64,000 bases of DNA from Brevibacterium marinum (GCF_011927955.1 NZ_JAATJN010000001.1:248001-312000), one strand, 5' to 3'; shown: positions 35,135 to 44,688, numbered from the stretch's first letter. The notes: generated by a model not told the origin, from the letters alone. Numbers and translations: made by a program.

Positions 35135-36274
35135 ATGGGATTCGACATCAGCGCGGACGAGCAGGAACTCGTCGACGCGGTCACCCAGATCAGCACCGAC
35201 ATCCTCGCTCCGCGGGCCGCGGCCGCCGACGCGAACGAGCGCGTGGCCGATGAGACCCTGAAGACCATCGCCGAGGTGGGGGTCATGGGCCTCAACCTGC
35301 CCGAAGCCCTCGGCGGGCCCGGCGTCGGATCCGTCGCGATGAGTCAGATGGTCACCGCGATCACTGCCGCCTGCGCCTCGACGGCCTCGATCGTCACTGC
35401 GCAGTTCCTCGCCACCGACTCGATCCTCCTCGGCGGCACCGATGCCCAACGGCAGGATTGGCTGCCGCGCGCCGCCGCCGGTGAGATCATCGGATCCTTC
35501 GGCCTGACCGAACCGGGTGCGGGGTCCAACCCGGCCGAAATGTCGACCAAGGCGACGAGAGTCGAGGGCGGATGGCACCTCAAGGGCACGAAGTGCTTCA
35601 TCACGAACGCCGGGTTCGCTGACTTCATCGTCGTCTACGCGAAGACCGACGTCGACGCCGGACACAAGGGGATCAGCGCATTCATCGTCGACACGGCGGA
35701 CGCCTCGGCGGGGCTGGACTTCAATCCGCCGGAGAAGACGATGGGCCTGCGCGGCAGCCCGGTCTACGAATTCGTCATCGACGCGATCGTCCCCGAGGAT
35801 GCGTTGCTGGGGGTCGAAGGCGAGGGCTTCACGACCGCGATGCGGGTCCTCGACCGGGGTCGCATCGAGGTCGCCGCCATGAGCCTGGGCATCTCGAAGG
35901 CCGCCCTCGACGCGGCAGTGGACTGGGCCGGACAGCGCAGGATCAGCGGCAAACCGCTGGACCGTCTGCAGGGCATCGCCTTCAAACTCGCGGATATGTA
36001 CACGAAGTACCGCTCGGCGTGGCTGCTGACCATGGATGCCGCCGAGCAGAGGGACGCCGAGGTGGACTTCACCCGTTCCTCGGCCACGGCCAAACTCGCC
36101 GCCTCCGAGGCCGCTGCATTCATCGCCGACGAAGCGTTGCAGATCCACGGAGGATACGGCTTCACCCGGGATTTCCCGCTCGAACGCTACGTCCGGGATG
36201 CCAGGATCTACCGCATCTACGAGGGATCCTCGGAGATCCAGCGCACGATCATCGCCCGGAGCCTGACGGCCTGA
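35135..36274 (+). CDS. Acyl-CoA dehydrogenase
   Basis: This is a 379-residue flavoprotein of standard length. FGLTEPGAGSNPAEM and FITNAGFADFIVV form the FAD/substrate region, QIHGGYGFTRDFPLERYVRD is typical, and the catalytic-base Glu is in YEGSSEIQR. AAGGAG precedes the start. It is co-transcribed with the class III CoA-transferase. Confidence 0.93.
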   Translation: MGFDISADEQELVDAVTQISTDILAPRAAAADANERVADETLKTIAEVGVMGLNLPEALGGPGVGSVAMSQMVTAITAACASTASIVTAQFLATDSILLGGTDAQRQDWLPRAAAGEIIGSFGLTEPGAGSNPAEMSTKATRVEGGWHLKGTKCFITNAGFADFIVVYAKTDVDAGHKGISAFIVDTADASAGLDFNPPEKTMGLRGSPVYEFVIDAIVPEDALLGVEGEGFTTAMRVLDRGRIEVAAMSLGISKAALDAAVDWAGQRRISGKPLDRLQGIAFKLADMYTKYRSAWLLTMDAAEQRDAEVDFTRSSATAKLAASEAAAFIADEALQIHGGYGFTRDFPLERYVRDARIYRIYEGSSEIQRTIIARSLTA

Positions 36275-36333
36275 GGCTGAGACGCGGCCCGTGGACGCCA
36301 CTCACAATCACCTCGGCGTCGGTCACGACAGTT

Positions 36334-36348
36334 TCCGAAATATCGGAC
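36334..36348. promoter_or_regulatory. TCCGAAATATCGGAC operator-like site before the permease
   Basis: This is an exact 15-base copy of the core at 98-112, located about 80 bases before the NCS1 permease start. Confidence 0.55.
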
Positions 36349-36428
36349 GAAAGGTGTGATCTGGGCCTCGTAACCAGCTGTGCCGCGGTGCCAGACTGTC
36401 TCTGATTCCGATTTCGAAGGAGAAACCT

Positions 36429-37865
36429 ATGGCGAGCTCGTCCAATTCGGGGATCGAGAAGCGATCCATCGAGATGGTGCCCGACAACGAACGTCACGGC
36501 ACGCCTCGTTCGCAGTTCACACTGTGGTTCGGCGCCAACACCCAGATCACGGCCATCGTCGACGGGGCACTCGCCGTCGTCTTCGGCGCCGATGCCCTGT
36601 GGGCGATCATCGGACTGGCGATCGGCAACGTCATCGGCGGCATCGTCATGGCGCTGCACTCGGCGCAGGGGCCCCAGTTGGGACTGCCGCAGATGATCTC
36701 CTCACGGGCGCAGTTCGGCATCATCGGCGCGATCATTCCGTTGGTGCTCGTGGTGCTCATGTACATCGGATTCGCCTCGACCGGTGCCGTGCTCTCGGGC
36801 CAAGCCGTCAACCTCATCATCGGCGTCGAGACTCCGGCGGTGGGCATCATCATCTTCGGCGCACTCACCGCTTTGGTCGCACTGTTGGGGTACAAGTACA
36901 TCCACGTGCTCGGTCGCATCTCCTCGGTGACGGGCCTGCTCGGCTTCCTCTTCATCACGGTCTGCGTCATCACGCAGATCGACGTTCCCGGACTGGTCTC
37001 GAACTCGAGCTTCGCGTTCCCCGCGTTCCTCTCGGCGATCGCCCTGTCCGTGGGCTGGCAGATGACCTACGGCCCGTATGTCGCCGACTACTCGCGCTAT
37101 CTGCCGCGGTCGACACCGTCATCCAAGACCTTCTGGTTCACCTTCGGCGGCTCGGTCATCGGTTCGCAGTGGTCGATGACCCTGGGCGCCCTCATCGGCG
37201 CGGCTGCGATGACCGAGTCCGGCAACGAATTCGTCGAGAATCAGGTCGGCTACGTCGGCGACATCGTCGGCGGAGGCGTCTACGCCCTCCTCATCTTCAT
37301 CGTCATCCTGCTGGGCAAGCTCACGGTCAACACGCTCAACGCCTACGGCGCTTTCATGTGCACCCTGACGATCCTCACCACCTTCGGCGAGAAGGCGAAG
37401 ATCCGCCGCTGGACCCGCGCTGTCTTCGTCATCGGAATCGTGACCCTGACGGTGCTCGTCGCCCTCGTGGCCTCAGCGGACTTCCTCGCGAACTTCAAGA
37501 ACTTCGTCCTCACGCTGCTCATGGTCTTCACCCCGTGGTCGATCATCAACCTCACCGACTACTACCTGATCTCGAAGGATCGTTTCGACATCCCGGCGTT
37601 CTACAGGCTGGACGGTCGCTACGGGAATTGGAACTGGCGGGCGCTCCTCGCCTATGGAGTCGGCGTCGTCGTCCAGATCCCGTTCCTCGCGCAGTCCTTC
37701 TACACGGGCCCGATGGTCTCGAAGCTCGGCGGTGCGGACATCTCCTGGCTCGTCGGCATCGCCGTCACCTTCGTCCTCTACTACTTCATGCTCCGCAACC
37801 GCAGTGTTGCGCCCGCTGAAACGATCTACCCCGAGGTGGAGGAGCTCGACGCGGCACGCAGCTGA
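36429..37865 (+). CDS. NCS1-family nucleobase/cytosine-type permease
   Basis: This 478-residue protein has about 12 hydrophobic segments. The NCS1 hallmarks are FTLWFGANTQITAIVDGAL in the first helices, then GPQLGLPQMISSRAQFG and GPYVADYSRYLP. The family carries purines, pyrimidines, allantoin, hydantoins or thiamine precursors. The spacer to the dehydrogenase and its own palindrome suggest separate but shared control. AAGGAG lies upstream. Confidence 0.88.
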   Translation: MASSSNSGIEKRSIEMVPDNERHGTPRSQFTLWFGANTQITAIVDGALAVVFGADALWAIIGLAIGNVIGGIVMALHSAQGPQLGLPQMISSRAQFGIIGAIIPLVLVVLMYIGFASTGAVLSGQAVNLIIGVETPAVGIIIFGALTALVALLGYKYIHVLGRISSVTGLLGFLFITVCVITQIDVPGLVSNSSFAFPAFLSAIALSVGWQMTYGPYVADYSRYLPRSTPSSKTFWFTFGGSVIGSQWSMTLGALIGAAAMTESGNEFVENQVGYVGDIVGGGVYALLIFIVILLGKLTVNTLNAYGAFMCTLTILTTFGEKAKIRRWTRAVFVIGIVTLTVLVALVASADFLANFKNFVLTLLMVFTPWSIINLTDYYLISKDRFDIPAFYRLDGRYGNWNWRALLAYGVGVVVQIPFLAQSFYTGPMVSKLGGADISWLVGIAVTFVLYYFMLRNRSVAPAETIYPEVEELDAARS

Positions 37866-37875
37866 CGCGAAGCGG

Positions 37876-37941
37876 GCTGCGTGTGGCGGGGTCGCGTGCG
37901 ACGGCACGGCTGCGTGTGGCGGGGTCGCGTGCGGCGGCACG
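37876..37941 (+). repeat. 33-bp tandem duplication after the permease gene
   Basis: Two adjacent 33-base copies begin GCTGCGTGTGGCGGGGTCGC and differ by one base. Confidence 0.85.
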
Positions 37942-38010
37942 GCTACCGCAGCCGAGGAGCGGTGCGGTGGACCGTCCGGCCGCTTCACCGCAGCGCCCTG
38001 CCCTCTTCGA

Positions 38011-38057
38011 GGAACTTTTGGTGTGATTTCTGGCCTCCAGAACACACCGAAAGTTCC
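38011..38057. terminator. 15-bp inverted repeat between permease and lipase
   Basis: GGAACTTTTGGTGTG pairs with CACACCGAAAGTTCC with a single mismatch around a 17-base loop, followed by TTTCTT. It may terminate the permease transcript; an operator or element end is also possible. Confidence 0.45.
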
Positions 38058-38329
38058 TTTCTTGGTCGCGCCGACTCGTTCAACCCCTCGCCCTGACCTG
38101 TCCCTCTTCGCACTGGACGAAGTTGCGGCGACCTGCCCTCTACTCGATCGCCCGATAAGAAATGTTACTGATTAGTTCTACTATCGAGTAGGGTTGTGAT
38201 GCCTGCCACCATTCAGGCCCTGCACCACCGACGGCCGCATCGACGTCACCCACGCCGCAGCGGCCGGCGACGCAATCACTGTCCGCACACGCTCAATGCC
38301 GAGAGAAACGACAGAAGAGGACCACACGT

Positions 38330-39772
38330 ATGAGCACGTCCCGTCACAGAACACTCCCCCATGCACGACGCTTCGCAGTGCTGAGTGCCGCGGCCGTCAC
38401 CGGCCTGGCTCTCACCTTGGGGACCGCAACAGCGCCCGCCGGCGCGCAGTCGCTGGTGCCGCAGACGGAGCAAGAAGCCACGGATCTCATCGAGGACCGG
38501 CAGGCCGAGGACTCCGATGCACTGAACCGGAGCAATGTGCCCGAAGGCGTCAGCGTCCAGGAAGCGAGGGCCGCCGTCGACAAGTCAGACGAGGTCACCA
38601 CCGCTGACGTCGAATACGCCGCGGCGCTCGAGGATCTGCCTTCGGACGCGGTGCCAGAGAACTTCTACGAGACGCCGAACCAGCTGCCGGAGGAGGACGG
38701 CGCTGTGCTCAAACAGGCGCCGTCGACGTTCTACCTCGATCCCATCAAGCTCATCAAGCACGATGCGAAGACGACGGCGTTCATGTATCGGACCACCGAC
38801 GAACAGGGCAATGCGCGCGCCGCCACCGCCACCCTGCTCACCCCCAAGGGCGCAAGTGCCCCTGCGAAGGACGCGGTTGTCATTTCACCCGGCACTCAGG
38901 GAATCGCCGATAAGTGCGCCCCCAGTCGTCAGATGGCCATGGGCACCGAGTACGAAGGCATCTCCGTCACCTCGGCGCTGGCGGCGAAGCGACCGGTGGT
39001 CGTCGTCGACTACGTGGGCCTCGGCACCGAAGGTACGCACCACTACCTCAATCGTGTCGAAGAGGGCCGATCCGTGCTCGATGCGGCCAAGGCGGTTCAG
39101 AACGTCGAGGGAAGTGACATCGACGGCGATACGAAGCTCCAACTGCGCGGCTATTCGCAGGGCGGGCAGGCCACCGCGGCGGCGTTGGAGCTTGCATCGG
39201 ACTGGGCACCCGACCTCAACATCGCCTCCGCTTCCGCGGGAGCCGTGCCCACGGATCTCTACGACACGGTCTCGAAGCTCTCCAATGTGTATACGGCCTT
39301 CCTCCTCTACGGCATCGATTCGTTCGCGGAACAGAGTGGGGTCGAGCTCTCCGAGTACCTCAACCAGAAGGGACTCGACGCTGCAGAGAGCGCCTCGAAC
39401 CAGTGCACGATCGAGGCGCTTGTGAATCACGCCTTCACCGACACGACGACGCTGACGAAGGACGGAAACTCCTTCCAGGAGATCGTTGACAAAGAGTTCA
39501 GACCGATCGTTGACAAGCAGCTCCTGGGACAGTCGCCCATCCCCGACGTCCCCGTCCTCGTCAACCACAGTCGACTCGACGATGTGGTGCCGTTCGGCCT
39601 GGGGAGGGAACTCGCCTCGACGTGGTGCGACGCGGGCAACAGAGTCGCATTCGAGGACAACCTGGGACCGACCCATATCGGCGGCTACATCGCCGCACTC
39701 CCCCGCGTCGAGATCTTCACGAACCGCACCTTCGACGACAAGGCACCCCTCGACAGCTGCTGGAGGCTGTGA
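38330..39772 (+). CDS. Secreted lipase-family hydrolase
   Basis: This is a 480-residue exported alpha/beta hydrolase. A signal peptide covers about residues 1-37 (RR then a hydrophobic core, cleavage near AGA-QS). The nucleophile is in GYSQGG, the acid probably in HSRLDDVVP and the His in GPTHIGG, as in secreted triacylglycerol lipases of actinobacteria and fungi (LIP family). Cys residues near the C-terminus (STWCD, DSCWRL) may form a disulphide. It is monocistronic, followed by a clear terminator. Confidence 0.9.
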   Translation: MSTSRHRTLPHARRFAVLSAAAVTGLALTLGTATAPAGAQSLVPQTEQEATDLIEDRQAEDSDALNRSNVPEGVSVQEARAAVDKSDEVTTADVEYAAALEDLPSDAVPENFYETPNQLPEEDGAVLKQAPSTFYLDPIKLIKHDAKTTAFMYRTTDEQGNARAATATLLTPKGASAPAKDAVVISPGTQGIADKCAPSRQMAMGTEYEGISVTSALAAKRPVVVVDYVGLGTEGTHHYLNRVEEGRSVLDAAKAVQNVEGSDIDGDTKLQLRGYSQGGQATAAALELASDWAPDLNIASASAGAVPTDLYDTVSKLSNVYTAFLLYGIDSFAEQSGVELSEYLNQKGLDAAESASNQCTIEALVNHAFTDTTTLTKDGNSFQEIVDKEFRPIVDKQLLGQSPIPDVPVLVNHSRLDDVVPFGLGRELASTWCDAGNRVAFEDNLGPTHIGGYIAALPRVEIFTNRTFDDKAPLDSCWRL

Positions 39773-39800
39773 GCGGCACCGACTCGAGCAGCCACGAGGA

Positions 39801-39845
39801 GCGGCATCGCCTGTCCACAGGATGGGCGATGCCGCACTTTTTATG
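39801..39845 (+). terminator. Rho-independent terminator of the lipase gene
   Basis: GCGGCATCGCC and its perfect complement form an 11-bp stem with a 13-base loop. AC and then a run of five T follow. Confidence 0.88.
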
Positions 39846-39936
39846 CAGACTGCGGCGTTCTTGCTCCACATTCTGCGAGAGTGCCGCCGGCAGAGCGCCT
39901 GCGGGCACCCACGACCATTCCTGACGAACCATCTTG

Positions 39937-39976
39937 TATGCGCAATTTATGCACACATGTTGCGCACATCACGCAC
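39937..39976 (+). promoter_or_regulatory. Acid-sugar regulon operator, site A
   Basis: TTGCGCACATCACGCAC (39960-39976) differs by one base from the site at 44689. A related TGCGCAATTTATGCACA lies just upstream. It precedes the NRAMP-like/hydroxyacid dehydrogenase operon. The DeoR protein encoded at 47378 is the likely ligand. Confidence 0.6.
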
Positions 39977-40129
39977 TACTGGCAGACTTGCTTCAGTCGA
40001 GCGTCCTGCCGTTGCGTACTTCGCACCAAAGTTGCTGTTCTCACAGATGTGGGCCGACCTGCGCCGCATACGGCGGGCGGCGGACTCGACGGTGAAATTT
40101 GGACCGCACATCGCGCGAGGAAGCCGAGA

Positions 40130-41587
40130 ATGAACACGAATCGCACCGCTTCAGGGGACTCGACCGCACGCCCACCGGGCTCACCCACAGCCATAAGCAC
40201 GAACGATGACCCGTATCATCTCGATCCTCGTGACGTCCTCGAACCGCCGACCACATTCGCCGGCAAACTCAAGTATCTCGGCCCCGGCCTGGTCATCTCC
40301 GCCGCGGTCATCGGCTCGGGCGAACTCATCACCACCACGGCGCTGGGAGCCAAGGCGGGCTTCGTCCTGCTCTGGCTCGTCGTCATTTCCACAGCGGTCA
40401 AGGTCTGGGTCCAGCTCGAAATCGCACAGTGGACGATCCTCTCGGGCAAACCTGCACTTGAGGGCTATGGTCACGTCGGCTCTCGCCTCATCGGCCGTGC
40501 CGGGTGGATCAACCTCCTCTGGATCCTCATGGACTTCGCGAAGGTGCTGCAACGCGGAGGGATCATCGGCGGCGCCGTCGCTGCCCTGTCCATCATGCTC
40601 CCTGTCTTCGGGGACCCCTTGTCCACACCCTCACTCGTCTTCTGGACGGTCGTCTCCCTCGCGGTCGTCATCTCACTGCTGGTGACGAACAAGTACAGTA
40701 TCGTCGAGAAGTTCTCCGTCACCGCAGTCATCATCTTCACCGTTTCCACGGTCGGACTCGCACTCTCCCTGCCCTTCACGGACTTCGCCTACAACTCCGC
40801 GGATGTCCTGACCGGTCTCACGTTCGCCATCCCGGCCGGCACGCTCGGTTTCGCTGTCGCGATGTTCGGCATCACCGGCGTGGGGGCTGACGAGATGACC
40901 ACGTACACCTACTGGTGCCTGGAGAAGGGCTACGCCCGCTACACCGGGCCGAACGACGGCACCGACGAGCGTGCACGCCGCGCGCGCGGATGGATCTCGG
41001 TGATGCGCACCGACGTTCTGGTCTCCTGGATCGTCTCTGCTGTCTGCACGATGTCGTTTTACGTCATCGGTGCGGCGATCCTCCACCCTCAGGGCCTCGT
41101 CCCAGAGGGCAACGACATGATCACGACTTTGTCGTCCATGTACTCGTCAACGATGGGCGAGATCGGACACTGGGTCTTCCTCATCGGTGCCTTCGCCGTC
41201 CTGTTCTCGACGTTCATCGCCTCCTCGGCCAGCGTGCCGCGGCTGTGGGCGAACACGATCTCCATCCTCGGCGCCTTCGATTGGACGAATCTGCGCACTC
41301 GTACGCGCATCATCCGCGTCCTCACCGTCGCGTTCCCAGTCATCTGGGCGCTGAGCTATCTCATCATCCAGTCGCCCGTCATCATGGTCCAGATCGGCGG
41401 TGTCGCCAGCGGCGTCTTCCTGGTGGCCGTCGTCATCGCCGTCTGGCACCTGCGCTCACGCGAGGTCCCGCCGGAGTTCAAGTCGAACACCTTCTTCACT
41501 GTGATGCTGGTCTTCGCATCCCTTGCCATCGGCCTGCTCGGCATCTACACAGTATTCGAGACATTCGGAATCGAGATCGGAGCCTGA
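40130..41587 (+). CDS. NRAMP-fold transporter without the canonical metal motif
   Basis: This 485-residue protein has about 11 hydrophobic segments and the NRAMP framework (YLGPGLVISAAVIGSGELIT). In helix 1 the metal-binding DPGN is replaced by GSGE. In helix 6 the MPH motif is absent (GITGVGADEM). Canonical NRAMP proteins move Mn or Fe; members without these residues must have another substrate. It overlaps a 2-hydroxyacid dehydrogenase start (TGATG) in the acid-sugar regulon, so a hydroxyacid or sugar-acid substrate is a reasonable guess. The first 45 residues are soluble and polar. Start 40130 is chosen for the GAGGAAG upstream. Confidence 0.8.
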   Translation: MNTNRTASGDSTARPPGSPTAISTNDDPYHLDPRDVLEPPTTFAGKLKYLGPGLVISAAVIGSGELITTTALGAKAGFVLLWLVVISTAVKVWVQLEIAQWTILSGKPALEGYGHVGSRLIGRAGWINLLWILMDFAKVLQRGGIIGGAVAALSIMLPVFGDPLSTPSLVFWTVVSLAVVISLLVTNKYSIVEKFSVTAVIIFTVSTVGLALSLPFTDFAYNSADVLTGLTFAIPAGTLGFAVAMFGITGVGADEMTTYTYWCLEKGYARYTGPNDGTDERARRARGWISVMRTDVLVSWIVSAVCTMSFYVIGAAILHPQGLVPEGNDMITTLSSMYSSTMGEIGHWVFLIGAFAVLFSTFIASSASVPRLWANTISILGAFDWTNLRTRTRIIRVLTVAFPVIWALSYLIIQSPVIMVQIGGVASGVFLVAVVIAVWHLRSREVPPEFKSNTFFTVMLVFASLAIGLLGIYTVFETFGIEIGA

Positions 41588-42531
41588 TGCGCCTCACAGT
41601 CCTCACCCCTTCCTTCGGCAGTTACTCTGATTCACCGAGTGCGCGGTCCGCCCAGTTGGATATCGAGCTCGATTACCGGACCGAGAACCATCCCAAGTCC
41701 GGACAGAACCTCATCGAAGAGATCTCCGGCGCCGAGGCGGTTCTCGTCGGGCTCGATCGGATGGACGCCGAGGTGTTCGCCGCCTGCCCTGGTCTCAAGG
41801 TCGTCGCCAAGCACGGAGCCGGGGTCGACAACATCGACCTCGCCGCTGCTGCGGAGGCCGGGGTGACAGTGGTGAATACGCCGGGGGCCAACGCAGAATC
41901 CGTCGCCGACCTGACGCTGGGATTCCTCATCATGGGCGCTCGGAAGATCAGGACCGCCGAAAGTTCACTCCGGGATGGCCGTTGGGAGGTGTTCTTCGGC
42001 AGTCAGCTCAGCGGTAAGCGACTGGGCATTCTCGGCTTCGGGCGCATCGGTCGTGCCGTGGCCGAGCGCGCCACCGGATTCGGTCTGCGCATTGCCGCAT
42101 ACGACCCCTACGTGCCGGATGACGCCATCGCCGAGGCAGGTGTTGAGCCGCGCAGTCTCACGGAGGTGGTCGCAGAGTCAGATTTCCTCACTCTCCACCT
42201 CCCCGGTGGGCAGGAACCTCTGCTGTCTGCAGAGCTCATCGACTCGATGCCGCAGGGTGCTGGTCTCATCAACGCCGCCCGTGGAGGTTTGATTGACGAG
42301 AATGCCCTGATCAGCGCCCTGGAGTCGGGCCGATTGTCGTTCGCCGCTCTCGATGCCTTCGCCACCGAGCCGCCGCCTGCCGACGGTCCGTTGATGCACG
42401 CACCAAACCTCATCGCCACTCCCCACATCGGTGCCTACTCGGACATCGCGAACGCGAACATGGGCTCCTGGGCCGTCGAGGACGTCGTCCGCGTACTGCA
42501 GGGAGAAGATCCCCGTTTCCCCGTGAGCTGA
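41587..42531 (+). CDS. D-2-hydroxyacid dehydrogenase (PGDH-like)
   Basis: This 314-residue NAD enzyme has GFGRIG in the Rossmann domain and the catalytic Arg (NAARGG), Glu (FATEPP) and His (TPHIGAYS) of the family. It would oxidise a D-2-hydroxyacid, or reduce its 2-oxo form, within sugar-acid catabolism. It is translationally coupled to the NRAMP-like transporter. The gene ends at a strong bidirectional hairpin. Confidence 0.92.
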   Translation: MRLTVLTPSFGSYSDSPSARSAQLDIELDYRTENHPKSGQNLIEEISGAEAVLVGLDRMDAEVFAACPGLKVVAKHGAGVDNIDLAAAAEAGVTVVNTPGANAESVADLTLGFLIMGARKIRTAESSLRDGRWEVFFGSQLSGKRLGILGFGRIGRAVAERATGFGLRIAAYDPYVPDDAIAEAGVEPRSLTEVVAESDFLTLHLPGGQEPLLSAELIDSMPQGAGLINAARGGLIDENALISALESGRLSFAALDAFATEPPPADGPLMHAPNLIATPHIGAYSDIANANMGSWAVEDVVRVLQGEDPRFPVS

Positions 42532-42576
42532 TACGGCCACAACGGTGACTGTCACAACACTGGCTGTCACACCAGA

Positions 42577-42610
42577 GGGAGGGGTTGCGCCAATCGGCGC
42601 AGCCCCTCCC
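42577..42610. terminator. Strong hairpin between convergent genes
   Basis: GGGAGGGGTTGCGCC pairs over 15 positions with one G-T wobble around an AATC loop. It lies between the convergent hydroxyacid dehydrogenase and DapA-type genes and can serve both. Confidence 0.8.
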
Positions 42611-42643
42611 ACGTCTCAGTTCGACGTCAACCAGACAGGCCGC

Positions 42644-43537
42644 TCAGGCCAAGCCATGTTCCACATCGGCGATGACGGTCTCTTCGATCGTCGTCTTCGC
42701 CTCGTCGGAGAGAGCGTTGAACGGCGCCCGGGCAGGGCCGAGGCCGAATTCGCGGACGTTCGCCGCGTGCTTGACCACGGTGTTGGGGTTGCCCAGAGCC
42801 AGGCAGTTGCGAATCGGGCGAATGCTCTCCTGTGCGGTACGCGCTCCCTCGGGGTCTCCGGCGAGGAACAGATCGTAGATCGACGCCATAGTCTTCGGAT
42901 AGATGTTCGCGATCCCGCTGATGCCTCCCGCCCCGCCGGCGATGAGCGTCCACAGGATGAGCGAGTCGTTGCCGGAGATCACGTCGAAGCTGCCTCGGTC
43001 CGTACGTTCCAGATACTGCAGGATCGTGTCGAAGTTGCCGCTCGAATCTTTGACGGCCGTGATGTTGTCGACTTCGGCAAGCTTTTCGAGCGTCGCCGGC
43101 GCCACGGCGTTGCCCGTGCGGGCGGGGATGTTGTAGACGATGACCGGGACATCGACGGATTCCGCCACCGCCCGGAAGTGGGCGGCGATCTCGTCCTGCG
43201 ATGCCGCGGCGAAATAGGGCGTGATGATCGACAGCGCGTCGGCACCGGCAGCGGCTGCGTCCTCGGCGATCGCGACGGTCTTCTTCGTCGTCGGTCCGCC
43301 GGCGCCGATGACGACGGGAACGGCCCCACCGACTTCGTCGATGACGATGCGAGCCGCCTCGGCGCGCTCTGCCGGAGTCTGGGCGTAGAACTCACCGTTG
43401 GTGCCGAGCGCGAAGATGCCGTGGATGCCGGCGTCGAGCTGGCGCCGGACGTGACCGCGCAGGGCGGCTTCGACGAGGTTCTCGTCCTCGTCGAACGGGG
43501 TGGCGATCGCAGCGAGGATTCCCTTGACGGATGACAT
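42644..43537 (-). CDS. DapA/NanA-family aldolase
   Basis: This 297-residue class I aldolase has the Schiff-base Lys in ITAVKDSSG, the catalytic Tyr in YNIPARTG, and GTNGEF for the carboxylate of a 2-oxo acid. The ATG at 43537 has AAGGGA upstream. True DapA is normally housekeeping. Its operon partner here is an aldo/keto reductase in the DeoR-type regulon, so a 2-keto-3-deoxy sugar acid or similar substrate is more likely than aspartate semialdehyde. Confidence 0.88.
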   Translation of the reverse strand: MSSVKGILAAIATPFDEDENLVEAALRGHVRRQLDAGIHGIFALGTNGEFYAQTPAERAEAARIVIDEVGGAVPVVIGAGGPTTKKTVAIAEDAAAAGADALSIITPYFAAASQDEIAAHFRAVAESVDVPVIVYNIPARTGNAVAPATLEKLAEVDNITAVKDSSGNFDTILQYLERTDRGSFDVISGNDSLILWTLIAGGAGGISGIANIYPKTMASIYDLFLAGDPEGARTAQESIRPIRNCLALGNPNTVVKHAANVREFGLGPARAPFNALSDEAKTTIEETVIADVEHGLA

Positions 43538-43631
43538 GATTTCCCTTCGAGCGGTTGGCGCAGTCAGGACTGAGCGGGACTGCGAGGTCAGTGGAGAGGC
43601 GCGAGGCGCGCCTGCGCGGCACGGTGCCGTC

Positions 43632-44612
43632 TCAACGGTTGTACTGCGGCTGCGATCCCCGCACCGAGGCGGTAGCATCGTCGACGGCGGTGAGCACGTC
43701 GGCGGGCAGGGGCCCCTTCGCGAGCGCGGCGATATTGGTCTCGAGCTGAGAGACGCGGCTGGCGCCGAGCAGCAGCGAATCGATGCCCTCGCCTCCTGCG
43801 ACCCAGCGCAGAGCGAGTTCGGCCTGCGGAATGCCGGCCTCGTCGGCGACCGAGGCGAAGGCCTCGACCGCCGCTAGGACGGAGTCGGAGAGATAGCGTT
43901 GGGAGTACATCTGCGAGAGCACCGAATCGCTGAAGCGATCGCCCGTACCCTCGGTCGAGGGCCGCCGGGCGAGCAGACCGCCGGCGAGCGGGTTGTAGGC
44001 CATCGTCGCAATCCCGTGCGCCGCACCGCATTCGAGCCATTCGTCCTCGATTCGCCGCGCCAGAACGCTGTAGACGTTCTGCGCGACGGCCGGCTTCGGA
44101 GCGCCGACCCGCTCGGCTGCCGCGATGATGTCGACAGCCTGCCAGGCGGCATAGTTCGAGAGGCCGAGTGCGGTGATCTTGCCCTCTGCACGGAGCTGGG
44201 CGACGGTCTCGAGGGTCTCGTCGAGAGCGGCTGCGCGATCAGGCTGATGGAGATAGAAGAGGTCGATCGAATCGACATCGAGTCGCCGCAGCGACCCCTC
44301 GACGCTTGCCCTCAGCCCCGCTGCCGACAGCGGTGAGTTCTCTCCGGCATCGGCATGCGGCATGCCCGCCTTGGTCGCCAGCACGAGCCGATCACGGTGC
44401 TTCTTCACCACGGGCGAGATGAGTCCCTCGGTCACCGACTTCGCATAGCCGTTGGCGGTGTCGATGCCGGTGATTCCCGCAGCCAGGGCCGCTTCGATCA
44501 CCTCGTGAGCTACCGCTTCGGGCACCGTGTCACCGAAGGTCATCGTGCCCAGCACAAGCGGTGACAATGGAACTGCGACACCATCGATGGTGAGGCTCGT
44601 GTCTGCTGTCAT
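43632..44612 (-). CDS. Aldo/keto reductase
   Basis: This 326-residue TIM-barrel NADP reductase has D49 and the GYA motif in GIDTANGYAKS, the Lys in LATKAGM and the His in LFYLHQPD. GAGGAG precedes the ATG at 44612; the longer upstream frame is not family-like. It is transcribed with the DapA-type aldolase and divergent from the acid-sugar kinase, with one operator copy for each direction. Confidence 0.9.
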   Translation of the reverse strand: MTADTSLTIDGVAVPLSPLVLGTMTFGDTVPEAVAHEVIEAALAAGITGIDTANGYAKSVTEGLISPVVKKHRDRLVLATKAGMPHADAGENSPLSAAGLRASVEGSLRRLDVDSIDLFYLHQPDRAAALDETLETVAQLRAEGKITALGLSNYAAWQAVDIIAAAERVGAPKPAVAQNVYSVLARRIEDEWLECGAAHGIATMAYNPLAGGLLARRPSTEGTGDRFSDSVLSQMYSQRYLSDSVLAAVEAFASVADEAGIPQAELALRWVAGGEGIDSLLLGASRVSQLETNIAALAKGPLPADVLTAVDDATASVRGSQPQYNR

Positions 44613-44664
44613 TCGGTTCTCCTCGTCGAGTCGGTCATGCGGTCCGCGTGCTGGAATCATCTCA

Positions 44665-44684
44665 TTTCTGCGCGTATCGTGCAA
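44665..44684 (-). promoter_or_regulatory. Acid-sugar regulon operator, site C
   Basis: On the minus strand this reads TTGCACGATACGCGCAGAAA, matching site D (50980-50999) at 16 of 20 positions. It lies 53-72 bases before the aldo/keto reductase start. Confidence 0.55.
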
Positions 44685-44688
44685 CGAT

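Larger units (their letters stand above)
37866..38329. other. Permease-lipase intergenic region
   Basis: This 464-base spacer has no supported gene. It contains a 33-bp tandem repeat, a large imperfect inverted repeat, and near 38160-38210 an A/T-rich stretch with CTACT-ATCG-AGTAG that probably belongs to the lipase promoter. Confidence 0.55.
39773..40129. other. Lipase-NRAMP intergenic region
   Basis: This 357-base spacer contains the lipase terminator (39801-39845) and the acid-sugar operator (39937-39976). No gene was seen. Confidence 0.55.
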
